The notes beneath the pieces were generated by a model. It saw nothing but the letters and a program-made list of their open reading frames with translations. It ran no database searches and had not been told where the DNA came from. The position numbers were made by a program, and so were the translations under genes. Positions 21,212-32,007 of a stretch of 64,000 nt of DNA are shown here, piece by piece (the first letter of the stretch is position 1; every line of letters starts with the position of its first letter). Source of the stretch: Zingiber officinale (lineage: Eukaryota > Streptophyta > Magnoliopsida > Zingiberales > Zingiberaceae); the NCBI RefSeq assembly GCF_018446385.1, contig NC_055996.1, forward strand, positions 12,635,317 through 12,699,316, given 5' to 3'.

Positions 21212-22679
21212 TGTTAGGACCAAAAGTAGCTAGAGGGGGGGGTGAATAGCTCGTCGCGTTCGCTCGGTGCGCTTCGTTGCTTGGCGTTGCTTGTTTCTTC
21301 TTGGATGTGCAGCGGAAAATACAAAGAAACAACACACAACGCTAACACGGTTGGTTTACTTGGTATCCACCTCACAAGAGGTGACTAGTCCAAGGATCCA
21401 CACCACACACGCACCCTCCACTATGAAAACACTCCTTTATGGTAACTACCAAAGGCGGAGAAGCCCTACAACACTCTCAATACAAGAAGAAGAAAGGGAA
21501 ATACAAGTTAAGCAAAAGCTTACAAGATGTGCAGTAAAAAAACCCTAACCCTAACTTCTTCCTCTTGCAATGGATCCGCCTCTTGACTTGGAAAGCCTCC
21601 AAGATCCTTCAAGAACTGGCGATCACGTGCTTGTAGAGAGCTGTGGAGAAGCTGGCGAAGAGCTGGAGTGAATCGGAGAAGTAGTTCGTGAAGAGATGCC
21701 GAAGACCACGCTCGCCTGCGGCTTTAAACCCGACGCAACGGTCGGATCCCGATCGATTCGAATGTTCCGAATCGATCGGGGAGGCTTTGGATCGATCCAC
21801 GGATCGATTCAGAGCGCCTCTGTGCTCAGGAAACGCGCCTGGATCGATCCACGGATCGATCCAGCGCTTATTGCGCGAAGCAGCATCGTCCCGATCGATC
21901 GGCTGATCGATCGGGATCTCTGGATCGATCCACGGATCGATCCAGAAGCTTTCTGTTCGCTGGGAAGAATCTGGATCGATCCACTGATCGATCCACGGAT
22001 CGATCCAGCACTTGGTTTTTGCCCAAAACCAAGTCCCAAACCTCCCTAACCAACATCCGGTCAACCTTGACCTGTTGGTACATCATGCCTCGCATCTGGT
22101 CACTCCCTTGACCTGCTAGGACTCCCCACCAAGTGTCCGGTCAATCCCTTTGACCCACTTGGACTTTTACTCGTCGTGCCAAGTATCCGGTCACTCCATT
22201 GACCTACTTGGACTTCCACCAGATGTCTGGTCAACCTTGACCCATCTGGACTTCCTTCCTTGCCAAGTATCCAGTCAATCCCTTTGACCTACTTGGACTT
22301 CCCAACACCAGATGTCCGATCATCCTTGATCCATCTGGATTTCCTTCCTTGCCTGGCTTCACTCACCAGGACTTTCACCTAGCTTCACTCACTAGGGTTT
22401 TCCATCTGCCTAGCTTCACTCACTAGGACTTTCACCTGGCTTCACTCACCAGGATTTCCTTCTGCCTAGCTTCACTCACTAGGACTTTCACCTGGCTTCA
22501 CTCACCAGGATTTCCTTCTGCCTAGCTTGCCAATTAGGACTTCCCAGTCAAGTATCCAGTCAACCTTGACCTACTTGACTCTTCTTCAATCAATATCTTA
22601 TTGTCAAACATCTAAACCCAAACCAAGACTCAGCTTGGTTAACCAGGTCAACCTTGACCTGAGGGATGTTGCACCAACA
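21212..22679 (-). mobile_element. Solo LTR of a SIRE-like copia element
   Basis: It runs TGTTAGGACCAAAAG...TTGCACCAACA, with GTTAG duplicated at 21207-21211 and 22680-22684. By comparison with other copies the sense strand is minus (start TGTTGGTGCAACA, end GGTCCTAACA). It carries an array of GGATCGATCC palindromes (about 21750-22010) and tandem CTAGCTTCACTCACTAGG-type units (about 22360-22530). 1468 bp, left by recombination between two LTRs of a full element. Confidence 0.9.
21745..22012. repeat. Array of GGATCGATCC palindromes in the solo LTR
   Basis: About eight copies of the 10-bp perfect palindrome or one-base variants, often as pairs such as GGATCGATCCACGGATCGAT. Confidence 0.9.
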
Positions 22680-22684
22680 GTTAG

Positions 22685-23400
22685 CACTGCAGTATATCTC
22701 ATAAATCGACTTCCTACACCATTGCTCAATCATAAATATCCTTTTGAAACACTTTATAATCAAACCCCTGATTACACTTTCCTTCGAATTTTTGGTTGCG
22801 CATGTTATCCATGGTTACGCCCCTATTCTAAACACAAACTTGACTCTCGTTCACTACAATGTGTTTTTCTTGGTTATAGCAATTTGCACCATGGTTATCG
22901 TTGCTTGCATATACCAACAGGACGAATTTATATTTCACGACATGTTACTTTTGATGAGTCTTTATTCCCTTTTTCGGTAGCTTCTTCAATCTCTCCTCCA
23001 GATACAAGTGGCACCTTCTTAATGCCACCTAATATTATCAGAAGTGATGGAATTCTAGGTCCTGCTCCGGAGCTCTCTAATAACTCTCCTATACCATCAG
23101 AATCACCTCCGATTGCTGCTCTAATCTTAGAAGTCTCGCCGATCGAAGATAATATGCTCTCTGGTTCCTCGGATAATGCAAGTCCATCATCTACATCACT
23201 ATGTCAGCCTACTTCCTCGTCGTCATCAACAAGTGATTCAGATGATAATGCTCCTCGTCACATGCTTCCCATTAGTGATATTTATGAGCGTTGCCCACCA
23301 AATGCAACTCGATATCTCCTTCCACGAGCTCTAGTGGTTTCTTCCAAATCTATTGAACCAACCTGTTTTACACAAGCAAACAAGGATCCAAACTGGCGTA
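22685..23400 (+). pseudogene. Copia coding remnant: end of integrase to linker before RT
   Basis: This continues the copia element after the first solo LTR, with LINRLPTPLL, FGCACYPWLRPYS and VFLGYSNLHHGYRC, the usual C-terminal end of copia integrase. A Ser/Pro-rich linker follows. It stops at the second solo LTR (23401). Confidence 0.85.
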
Positions 23401-25229
23401 TGATAACCATGATTTTGGCTATATTATCTTGATTCATAATGCATGCTTTTGATGGTTTATTCATAGCTTAATCTCACATATACATTATATTTCATAATTG
23501 CATGTGACCTTGGACTTAATTGTAATTTAGCCAATTATCATAGTATTTGATGCTAATCTTTGATTATTATTTTGTAGGCATCAAAAGGGTCATGGACCCG
23601 ATCAAATCAGACCGCATTTGGGCTCAAATCAAGGGCTTAATGAGGCGATCAAACCTTGGAGCATTATGAGCCGTCCATTGAAGATTGGAGAGATCTGAGC
23701 CATCCGTCAAGCATCTGGTCCATCCGACCTAATGAGGAGCAGATCTCGTCCATTGATGAATATCCAGAAGTTTTGATCCAGATCTGACCTCATCCAGCCG
23801 TTGATCAAGACCCGGATTGTTCTGGACCGTCCGATCAGATAAGAAGGGGTTTAAATCCCGCGAGAAGCTACAGGAACACTTGGGCTCGGTTCGCGATTTT
23901 GCTACAGTGCCTTCATCTTCTTCTTCGCCGCAACGCCGACGCTCCCATTCCTCGATCCAGATCCCTGAGCTAGATTTCTTCGACAACGACGATCATCAGC
24001 TACCGGCGTTCATCTTCCGGTGATCAGAGAGTGTTGAGAGAGGTTTCTCGGACGCGACTCAGGTTCTGCTCACTGCCACGATTCCGATTGTGGAGGTCTC
24101 CCAATCGGCGATCTTCGCATCCACCGGAGCTTAGAGGGAGGTCTCCTGAGAGCTACTGGACCTTTTCCGATCTTCATTACGCAGCAAAGCTGGGTCGATT
24201 TGGCCGATCGATCTGATTTGCGACTCAACAGAACTTGAGCTCTGTTTCTTCTGCCGATGAGGTTTCCAGATGGATGGAGCTTGAACGGAGGTTTCCGTGA
24301 GCTGTGAGTGCCCTATGGAAATAACTAGAAGCTTGTTTGATTGTTGTTGAATGCTTATAGGGGTTCCGAGAGCATTTTTGCTTCACGGCAGATTGTGAGG
24401 AGTCTTTGCTACGGGATTTGAATTGAGGGATGTTTAGGGTTTTAGTTTTCTTCATTAGTTGTCTTTGAATTGCCCATGAATTTGCTCAGATCATCAGATC
24501 TGATTCTATTCCTTGCTATCTTGTTTTGTTTGAATTTCAATTGCAATTCTATTCTTGATTTCTTGTTCGTAACTTTGATTTCTTTAGATTTCTGCAATTC
24601 AAACCCCATGCTTAGCTACTGACTTAGGTATTAATCTAGTTACTGTTTTTGACATAGATAATTCGCTTGTCACAAATTGTTGAGTGTTGTTCATTTAATT
24701 AGCAAACCTTAGTTCTATTCGATGGATTTGTTGTCACTGATTGAGCTTTTGAGTTTAATAGTTGAATTTTGTGGTGATTGTGATTATGCTTGAAAATGGA
24801 ATGTTGAACTTGAGCTTGTGATTTGTTATCTCTGTCCAAGTTTAGTTATTTGAGCTTAAGAAATTGATGGAAATTGTGATTGTGAATTGGAGAGATGGTT
24901 ATTAATTTATTTGATCCAATGATGCTTAATTGTTAACAACTTGAATTGAAAGAAGTTTAATCATGTTTTGATGAGGATGAATTATCTTTAATTCTGATCT
25001 TGAATGCATTAGATGAAGATAAATTGAATTGTAAGTAAAATGATGTACTTAATTGACCTTGTTGACGTAAGAATTTGATTGGAACCAATTCCAGAATGCA
25101 CACACATATTAGTTATCCTTGGAAAAATATGACTTGGGACTCCTTACTACACGCATTTTCTTTAGTTTAAATGGGTTCCAATCTTTATTAATTTGGAGCG
25201 CCTTGTGACATGCAAAAAGGCCGACACCA
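23401..25229 (+). mobile_element. Solo LTR, unclassified (possibly Ty3/gypsy), in the copia element
   Basis: 1829 bp from TGATAACCATGATTTTGGC to AAAAGGCCGACACCA, with GCGTA duplicated at 23396-23400 and 25230-25234. TG..CA ends and a 5-bp duplication indicate an LTR. No coding region. The family is not certain, as the sequence alone gives no primer-binding site. Confidence 0.8.
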
Positions 25230-26728
25230 GCGTAGTGCAATGGCTACAGAATTTGATGCACTTCTTCGCAATGGAACATGGACTCTAGTTCCGCGCACTC
25301 CCTCAATGAATGTTGTGGGCTCTAAATGGGTATTCCATCTTAAGCATCGAGCTGATGGTTCTCTTGAAAGATGCAAAGCTCGACTTGTAGCTAAAGGATT
25401 TAGTCAACAGCCAGGTATTGACTTTAATGACACTTTCAGCCCAGTCATCAAAATTACATCTGTCAGACTATTATTATCAATAGTTGTTAGTTCTAATTAG
25501 CCTGTACGATAATTGGATATTTCAAATGCATTTCTCCATGGTCATCTTGAGGAAACTATATTTATGGAGCAACCACCTGGTTTCATTCATCCACAATTTC
25601 CATCTCATGTTTGCCAACTCAAGAAATCCTTATATGGTCTTCGACAAGCTCCTCGTGCATGGTTTCATCGACTATCTAATTGGTTACAAGCTCAAGGATT
25701 TTCTGGATCAAAGACTGACTCGTCTCTATTTCACAAATACAATGATGAAAATATGATATTTTTTCTTATTTATGTGGATGATATTCTGATAACCGGCAAT
25801 GATCACAAGGGTATCACAACTTTATTAAGTTTTCTCAATCAAGAATTTCCTACTAGAGATTTGGGTATTGCTCGTTTTTTTCTTGGTATTGAGCTTATTC
25901 CACATGAGGATGGCTATCTTCTCTCTCAGAGCAAATACATTACTGGACTTCTTCAAAAAGCCAAAATGGATGGAGCACGTCCGGTCTCTACGCCAATTGC
26001 TATAAACAACTCTCCAACTTCATCCTCTCCTGCTCTATCTGATCCACAAATTTATCGAAGTATTGTTGGGGCCTTACAATATGTCACTATCACACGTCCT
26101 GATATTACTTTTGCGGTAAATCGTGCTTGTCAATTCATGCATGCTCCAACGAACAAAATTGGGATAATGTAAAAAGAATACTTCGCTATCTCAAAGGCAC
26201 TATTCTACATGGTCTTCTTTTATATCGCTAATCATCTCGAGATTTACATGCATATAGTGATGCGGATTGGGCAAGTTCTCCTGAAGATAGACGCTCTACT
26301 AGTGGATATGCAATATTTCTTGGACGAAATCTTATCTCATGGAATTCGAAAAAGCAACCTACGGTATCTCGTTCAAGCACTGAAGCAGAATATAAAGCTA
26401 TAGCAAATACAACGTCAGAAATTATTTGGCTTCAATCACTTCTCTCTTAACTTCATCTTGCATCAAATATTGCACCAAAAATTTGGTGCGACAATATTGG
26501 AGCAACATATCTTACAGCAAATACAATCTTTCATGCTCATACAAAACATGTGGAAATTTATTTTCATTTTGTTCGTGAACTTGTGGCAACTCAGCAGTTA
26601 TCCGTCTCTTATATTTCTGCTGAAGATCAAATCGCTGACATATTTACTAAGCCACTATCCAGACAACGTTTCAACAAGTTAGCAAGCAAACTCAACGTCA
26701 GAGATCTCCCGCTGAGTTTGTCGGGGGG
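25230..26728 (+). pseudogene. Copia coding remnant: reverse transcriptase and RNase H
   Basis: Reverse transcriptase motifs include GSKWVFHLKHRADGS, ARLVAKGFSQQPGIDF, LDISNAFLHGHL, LKKSLYGLRQAPRAW and FLIYVDDILITGND (the YVDD active site). RNase H sequence follows up to the G-rich tract before the 3' LTR. Fossil with several breaks. Confidence 0.88.
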
Positions 26729-26991
26729 TAAAAGAGATATAACAGAATTATCCAAATTGACCGGATTAAATTACCAAATCAAATCATATTAGTATTTGGA
26801 TTTTTCTAATAATTCTGTTATAATTATTCTTAGAATTATTCTTAGAATAATTCTGTTATTTATTAATTAGTTATTTGACCAAGTACTTTTGAACATTATA
26901 TATTGTATTGTCCTTAGGGCAAATATTAATGAACAATAAATTTTATTATTCTCATCTTATTCCTTCCTCTCTCCCTATTCTTCTTCTTACA
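26729..26991 (+). repeat. 3' LTR of the 263-bp-LTR copia element
   Basis: About 97-98% identical to the 5' LTR. On the minus strand its end supplies TGTAAGAAG right after the RMA exon. Confidence 0.92.
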
Positions 26992-26996
26992 CCTGG

Positions 26997-27110
26997 AACC
27001 GAAACTGATCGGGACGAGGCGAAGAGAGACTTCGAACCGTCACAAATCGAGGAACGAGATGCAGACGAAACAGATTCGTGAATGAGGAACGATCGAGCAC
27101 GCATTCCTCG
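26997..27110 (-). pseudogene. 5'-UTR exon of the RMA-like pseudogene
   Basis: On the minus strand this GC-rich leader ends TTTCGGTTCCAG, followed by GT. Before the copia insertion it would have continued GTACTCCTTG (now at 19414 and below), giving an intron of about 315 bp to the acceptor at 19104. The upstream limit is not determinable. It is supported only by position and splice-like sequence. Confidence 0.5.
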
Positions 27111-27492
27111 ATTCCTAGGGTGGAGGAAGCTTCCAGATACTTTCATTGTCGCGACACTACCGGATCTTTTTTATCCAACGGGTTCGGGTTCGGGTTCAAA
27201 CCCGTTAGCATTAATTTTGATAATTTACCTTTCCTTCGTAATGACGTCTCCTAATTTTCAATCTCTTAGGGCGTGTTTAGTTCGGGGTTATCGCTGATAA
27301 CGTTAGTTGGTTATCAATGATAACCTTGTTTGGTTTAAGTAATTGGTGATACCTGGTAATGCAACATTCCCGCCACATCAGCAATTAGGAAATAGAACCA
27401 GGAATCAGAAAACCTTGGAAATCTTAGGTTTTTTACGATTCCAGGGTTATTAATATTTTTTTTCCAAAAATACCCTTCAAAGTGCATGAGAT

Positions 27493-27766
27493 AAGCCTAT
27501 GCCTTCTCTTCCCTCCGAGCTTGAAGAAGGCGTTGGTGCAGTCCATGGCGTCACGGACGAATACCCTTTGAAGAGCAGGAGAAAAGCCTATGCCTTCTCT
27601 TCCCTCTGAGCCTGAAGAAGGCGTCGGTGCAGTCCATGGCATCATGGACGAATACCCTTTGAAGAGCAGGAGAAAAGCCTATGCCTTCTCTTCCCTCTGA
27701 GCCTGAAGAAGGTGTCGGTGCAGTCCATGGCGTCACGGACGTGCTGCTCCGCGACGCCGTGGTTGG
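27493..27766 (-). repeat. 91-bp tandem repeat, three units, inside the Harbinger element
   Basis: Units begin at 27493, 27584 and 27675 (AAGCCTATGCCTTCTCTTCC). On the minus strand each repeats the end of the captured exon (DAMDCTDTFF). 91 is not a multiple of three. Confidence 0.92.
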
Positions 27767-28058
27767 TCACCTGGAAGAAGCCGTGGCTCTCGCAGGCGAG
27801 CTGGACGAGCTCTGCCGCCCACCGCGTGGACGCCTCTTCGCCGTGGAGGAAGCCATGTAGGTCCACCACCGGGGCGTCAAGCTCCTCGATGGCGACCTGC
27901 CGGTCACTCCAAGGCCATACGATAGCCTTGGGAATCCTAGTATACTTTCGGAGGCTGGAGGAGTCGAAGTACACGCCACCGCCGGCGGCTGCGACATTCT
28001 CATTGTTGATGCCTCCCACCGGAGGACATAGGAAAATCGTGCTCGGTCTCGAATCCAT
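27720..28058 (-). pseudogene. Gibberellin 20-oxidase first-exon fragment captured by a transposon
   Basis: GA20 oxidases are cytosolic 2-oxoglutarate/Fe(II) dioxygenases of gibberellin synthesis. From ATG at 28058 (minus) the frame reads MDSRPSTIFLCPPVGG, KYTRIPKAIVWP, IEELDAPVVDLHGFL and SHGFFQVTNHGVAEQHVRDA. These are the conserved N-terminal DIOX_N segments, about 113 residues of a protein normally near 370-390. The iron- and 2-oxoglutarate-binding C-terminal half (HxD...H, RxS) is absent, and the frame passes into the 91-bp repeat instead. It is a fragment, not a working enzyme. A related dioxygenase as source is possible, but the IWP/LDAPVVDL pattern favours GA20ox. Confidence 0.75.
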
Positions 28059-28287
28059 GGAGACAAATCAATTTTATTATATAAAATCAAATTTATTTAT
28101 TTATTATATATATTATCAACTTATTCATTAATATAATAATAATAATTACTATTATTAATAATTTAATTTAATTTATTCTACAAAATTAATCATATAATTA
28201 AACAAGGGGTAATATAGTAAATGTCAAGTTAGATTATACCATTACCTAGTTGAACCAAACAAGATTAAGATTATGTTTTATTCACTT

Positions 28288-28334
28288 ATAACCTTGGTTA
28301 TGTGATTACTTAGTAATCACATAACCAAGGTTAT
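28288..28334. repeat. 47-bp perfect palindrome near the right end of the Harbinger element
   Basis: The 23-base arms (ATAACCTTGGTTATGTGATT... and its exact complement) flank a single T. This is an uninterrupted hairpin just inside the terminal repeat. Confidence 0.95.
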
Positions 28335-28364
28335 ATACGATAACTTGAACCAAACGCACCCTTA

Positions 28365-28948
28365 ACTTCATTAAAAAAAATGTGAATATATAAATATAGC
28401 ATAATTTTGAATAATTTTTTTAATTCAATATCACCTTTTATTTTTACTAAAATTTCCATAATATACCAATTTTATGTTAAAATAAAGTTTCTAATTGATT
28501 GTTCAATTTTTATTAAAAACAATTGAAATTTGCACAATATTTTTGTCATGTATATAAAACATTCTAAATATGTATAACTAGAATAAAATATGGTATATTT
28601 GAGGTTAACAAGATTGAGCCTGTTTTCTTCGTATCATTCGAAGTAAAACGAAAGATGATAGCACTTGAAAGCAATAGTAGAACGGCAGGATATTTTTTTA
28701 ATTATCTTTTAAGAATTGAGTTTTAGTTTTAATAATTAACAGATGAATTTTTGTTTAGTGAGTAATTAATAAAAAAATGTCACTATTTATACAGACGGCA
28801 ATATAGTTTAAGGACATCATGTCTACTATCAACTAGTAAGCAACCAAACCTTCACAAGGGAAGATTCAAAGGGTAAAACATATCTATCCTATACTTGACT
28901 CAACTGTTGAATGCTATCATATACCCAATCTCCATTCATGTGCGGGAT
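28365..28948. other. AT-rich intergenic DNA, no gene seen
   Basis: No coding frame, RNA gene or repeat was recognised. Confidence 0.6.
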
Positions 28949-29953
28949 TGTTGAATAAGTGTTAATAGAGAAGAGGTGGAAGAGGATAGAAGCTTTATTG
29001 TAAATGAGATTTTAGTCTCACATTGGAAATTTCAAGACATATTGGTTAGTTTATATTGATTCACATGCATTGAGAATGGTAACAAATGCATGGGGAGAAG
29101 CTTTCTCTCATGCATGGGTGGGCAGGGGGACTGCAAATCCAAGGCCCGGATTACACTGAACCATGTTGATTCATGTGCAGGTCAAGTGGAACAACCAACC
29201 TTTTGCTTGTGTAACGGATGCATTAAATTTGAGATTAATGCAAAATCGAAACGATCGAGTGATAATGAGTGAGTTCTCTCCTCCTATGTCATGTAACTCC
29301 TATTCGACAGAGTGTCCGTGATAGCAATCGGGTGCCTCTCAGTTCGCCATGACCACCAGTGCTTGGTGGAATTCATGGTCAGTCATTATATCCTAGGAAA
29401 CAGACAACCCTAGTAAGCCTCGAAGCACAGCCGAAGGTGAGGAGAATGTGTTTCAAGGAAACTGCGACTCTCGCAGGCCTCGGTCAGCTTGCCCCGGTCT
29501 CTTCATCAACCCGGTCGGCCCCTTCACTCGACCGACCTCTCCACTCGCCCGGTCGGTCTCTTCATCCACCCGACTGACTTCTCTGGCCACTCGGCCTGTC
29601 GCTTCGCTCGCCCGGCCTGTCTGCTCGCCCAACTTGCCTCTCGCTAGGCCTGTCTACCTGCCTGACCGTATTGCCTGGTCTGCCTTACTGCTCAGTCGGT
29701 CTCTCTGGCTGGATGACTACTCTGTCCAATCAGACTATGTGCTCTCGACTGCTCGGCTTTGCAACACAGACCTGCTGCTCAGCAGATCTGCCCGCTCGAC
29801 GACTGAGTACGATCTGCCGCTCTTCGACACGTAGCAGAAACCAACCCCTGCTAACAGCATGACATTATCCGCTCAGGTCATCTCTATTGTAAATTGAATT
29901 TAAATTCTATGTAATTTTAAATTCAGCTAAGTCCCCAAAAATCTCCGACAACA
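28949..29953 (+). mobile_element. Probable solo LTR, about 1.0 kb
   Basis: It runs TGTTGAATAAGTGTTAATAG...CTCCGACAACA, with TGTTG/CAACA ends. It contains TTTTAGTCTCACATTGG and a CG-rich stretch with many CGGTCGGTC/GACCGACC words (29490-29720). No clear 5-bp duplication was found, so the borders are provisional. No long coding frame with a known motif. Confidence 0.5.
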
Positions 29954-30066
29954 TATTATTTTTTCCCAACATAAACTTCCTTGTGGTTACAAATAGGAGA
30001 AGGTTAAGGGTAGATGAGATTTAAATAAAGACATTTTTTATATAAATATCAAGTATTCATATCTTA

Positions 30067-30291
30067 GGGGGTGTTTGGTTGATGGGTTTGAGAATGAGGG
30101 AATGGAATGATAGTAAAAGATAGTATTTGGATTGTGAGTTTGGGAATGATATTTTGGGAATGATTACTAGATTTATGGGAATCAACCAAACCCATATAAC
30201 TTGATGGGTTTCATTTCCATTTCTATTCTCATTCCACCCTACTATCAAACTCATACCCATAGTGATTCCCATTATTTAACCAAACACCCCC
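30067..30291. mobile_element. Tourist-like MITE, 225 bp
   Basis: Terminal inverted repeats GGGGGTGTTTGGTT / AACCAAACACCCCC are flanked by TTA at 30064-30066 and 30292-30294. The inside is also broadly self-complementary (TGGGTTTGAGAATGA / TCTATTCTCATTCCA). Non-coding. Confidence 0.9.
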
Positions 30292-30294
30292 TTA

Positions 30295-31432
30295 ACCTCT
30301 AACTAATTTTACGATAGATAGTTTGTCTCGTATTTTATCAATACAAAAAATTCAAGCACGGTAACTCCTTGTATGGCTCCTCGGGTTCCCTAGTAATTCA
30401 AGTATCATAGACAAGGTAAGGCTTAAGGCCTAGGTCTTGAATAAAATTAGAGTCATTATTATAATTTTTTTTAAATGTGTGAGTATTTTATGGTTGATCC
30501 TGTCGAGAATATGAGAAGATAGAACTGTCGAAATGATGTGGCTGGAATGCTGACCAAGTTGTCATACCCGAAGGTGGAGGGTATGATGAGTTGTCTCCCA
30601 TGTTGACCAAATCATCAGGAGACCTCCATTCAATACTATCTCTTGTCAGCGACCGGGTTGTCCCGATCCCTGGTACCTCGATGCTAAGGCATGTCCCAAA
30701 AACACATAAGCAGTCCAATAATAGTAGAGCAATGAAATGACTAAATAATGAGTATGTTGACATACCTGGGAGGGGGGGGGGGGTGCCCTTTGGTAGATTG
30801 GTGAGCTGATCAAGTTATCGTAAACCGGAAGAGTAGGTAAATGTGAGCTGGATGGGAAGCTCGGTCCGGAGGCGACAACACAGAGCCCAGTGCGGTATGA
30901 ATCCGGAAGACGGCACACAGTCAGAATACAGTACCGACGCATAGGTAGGAATATGGCAACGACACGCAGGCCAGAACAAGATAACGGCTCATAGGCCGAA
31001 TAATACCCACAGCTCACAATCATAATAGTGGTACAAAGGCGGATCGACGTCGGAAGCGTACGACAGTGCGGATCGGAGGTCGTTTGCGACAATGGGAACC
31101 GGATGTGGCTCGGGGTTGTGTGTCGACGACATGTATACACGAGAAGGGGAGAGGAGCAGTGTCGGAGTCGTCGACTGATATCAACGTCGGCCGCCATGAG
31201 GTGGCGAATCAAAACCTAGTGCCTTTGTGTGAGGGTGAGGCGGAGAAGGAGACATCCAGCGCATCTCCATGGTGGCGGTGGAAGCCATGGGTCAGCCGAT
31301 GGCTGACGCCGAAGGTGGCGAGCAGAAGGGCCGGAGCCGACGTGAAGCACTGCACGGGATCCGTGGTAGCAGTGGCCCTAAGGCCTGAGGCGGCGATGAG
31401 ATCTGATCGCTACTGCTTGCAGCGCCGACAGC
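30295..31432. other. Unassigned DNA 3' of the ARIADNE fragment
   Basis: Several frames are open on both strands (for example 30646-31212 minus, 31066-31659 plus), but none shows a known domain. There is a run of 12 G at about 30773-30784. Some of it may be intron or 3' sequence of the ARIADNE fragment. Confidence 0.4.
30953..30997. repeat. Left arm of a 45-bp inverted repeat around the ARIADNE fragment
   Basis: ATGGCAACGACACGCAGGCC... to CTCATAGGCC is the reverse complement of 32459-32503 with one mismatch. No target duplication is visible outside the arms. Confidence 0.9.
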
Positions 31433-32007
31433 CTATCAAAACGATCAGCAATATCTGGACACCTTGCACTGACCGAATTCCATACAGCACTGCATTTGGG
31501 TGTCATGCATCTAATGCGACGGCTTTGTCCATCATTTATCTTCACTATAAAATGCTCAGTCCAACAATCATTGCAGAAAGTATGCCCACAGTCCATTTCA
31601 GTGATTGCATCTGTAGGAACGGTCTCAAAACATACATCACAGGTGACAGGATTCACTGAAGTGGATAAGCCTTTGTTATCGACAACGGGTACTCCTTCTT
31701 GTGAGAACAATCTGTCCCTTCCCTTTTGATCGAGCAACTCAAAGATCCTCTCAACATCCCAGCGGTAATGAATAAGAAGGGTCCTCGCATGCTGCTCTTT
31801 AAGAGCCAGCAGCTGCATCACCTTCCGCAAATCCTCTTTCTGTGTTGCTAGGAGGGACTCTTTTGTGATAACCGACGACAGTGACCAGTGGCACTCTTCC
31901 TCGCGCCCGTCTTCGAGGCCCTGTAGGACATTCTCTTCGATAACGCCTTCATGATCAGTGAGGTAGCAATCCTCCAAATCACAAAGGTAGTCCTCCTCGT
32001 CTGTCAT
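31433..32007 (-). pseudogene. ARIADNE-type RBR E3 ubiquitin ligase, N-terminal fragment
   Basis: ARIADNE proteins are RING-between-RING ligases that pass ubiquitin through a Cys in RING2. From ATG at 32007 (minus) the frame reads MTDEEDYLCDLEDCYLTDHE, then an acidic N-terminus, LRKVMQLLALKEQHARTLLI and HYRWDVERIFELL (the UBA-like region). RING1 is next (CDVCFETV, MDCGHTFCNDCW, FIVKINDGQSRRIRC) and then SARCPDIADRFDR. About 190 of some 540-600 residues remain. The stretch between RING1 and SARCPDIA is shortened compared with the family, and the IBR and catalytic RING2 are missing. The open frame extends upstream to 32310 but family similarity starts at 32007. Confidence 0.8.

Larger units (their letters stand above)
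19420..26991 (+). mobile_element. Ty1/copia retrotransposon with 263-bp LTRs, nested twice
   Basis: Both LTRs (19420-19682 and 26729-26991) run TAAAAGAGATATAAC...CTTCTTACA, and CCTGG is duplicated at 19415-19419 and 26992-26996. A tRNA-Met primer-binding site TGGTATCAGAG starts at 19683 and a G-rich polypurine tract precedes 26729. Two solo LTRs inserted later (21212-22679, 23401-25229). Without them the element is about 4.3 kb, with the main Gag domain largely missing. About six differences in 263 LTR positions suggest insertion roughly 1 million years ago at a commonly used plant rate. The coding part is broken, with about half a dozen breaks besides the insertions. Confidence 0.9.
27269..28361. 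mobile_element. PIF/Harbinger-type non-autonomous element (1093 bp) carrying a captured gene fragment
   Basis: The ends are GGGCGTGTTTAGTTCGGGG and, reversed, GGGTGCGTTTGGTTCAAG, both followed by GTTATCG. They form about 33-bp imperfect terminal inverted repeats flanked by TTA at 27266-27268 and 28362-28364. A 3-bp TTA duplication and GGG..GTTTGG ends are typical of PIF/Harbinger and Tourist elements. No transposase is present. The inside holds a plant GA20ox exon fragment and a 91-bp tandem repeat. Confidence 0.8.

Noticed and set aside
21609-22095. Overlapping open frames on both strands (Arg/Ser/Asp/Pro-rich)
   Set aside because: They come from the GGATCGATCC palindrome array inside a solo LTR.
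30646-31659. Open frames of 188 and 197 codons near the ARIADNE fragment
   Set aside because: Neither shows a known domain or transmembrane pattern, they overlap each other on opposite strands, and one crosses the inverted-repeat arm.
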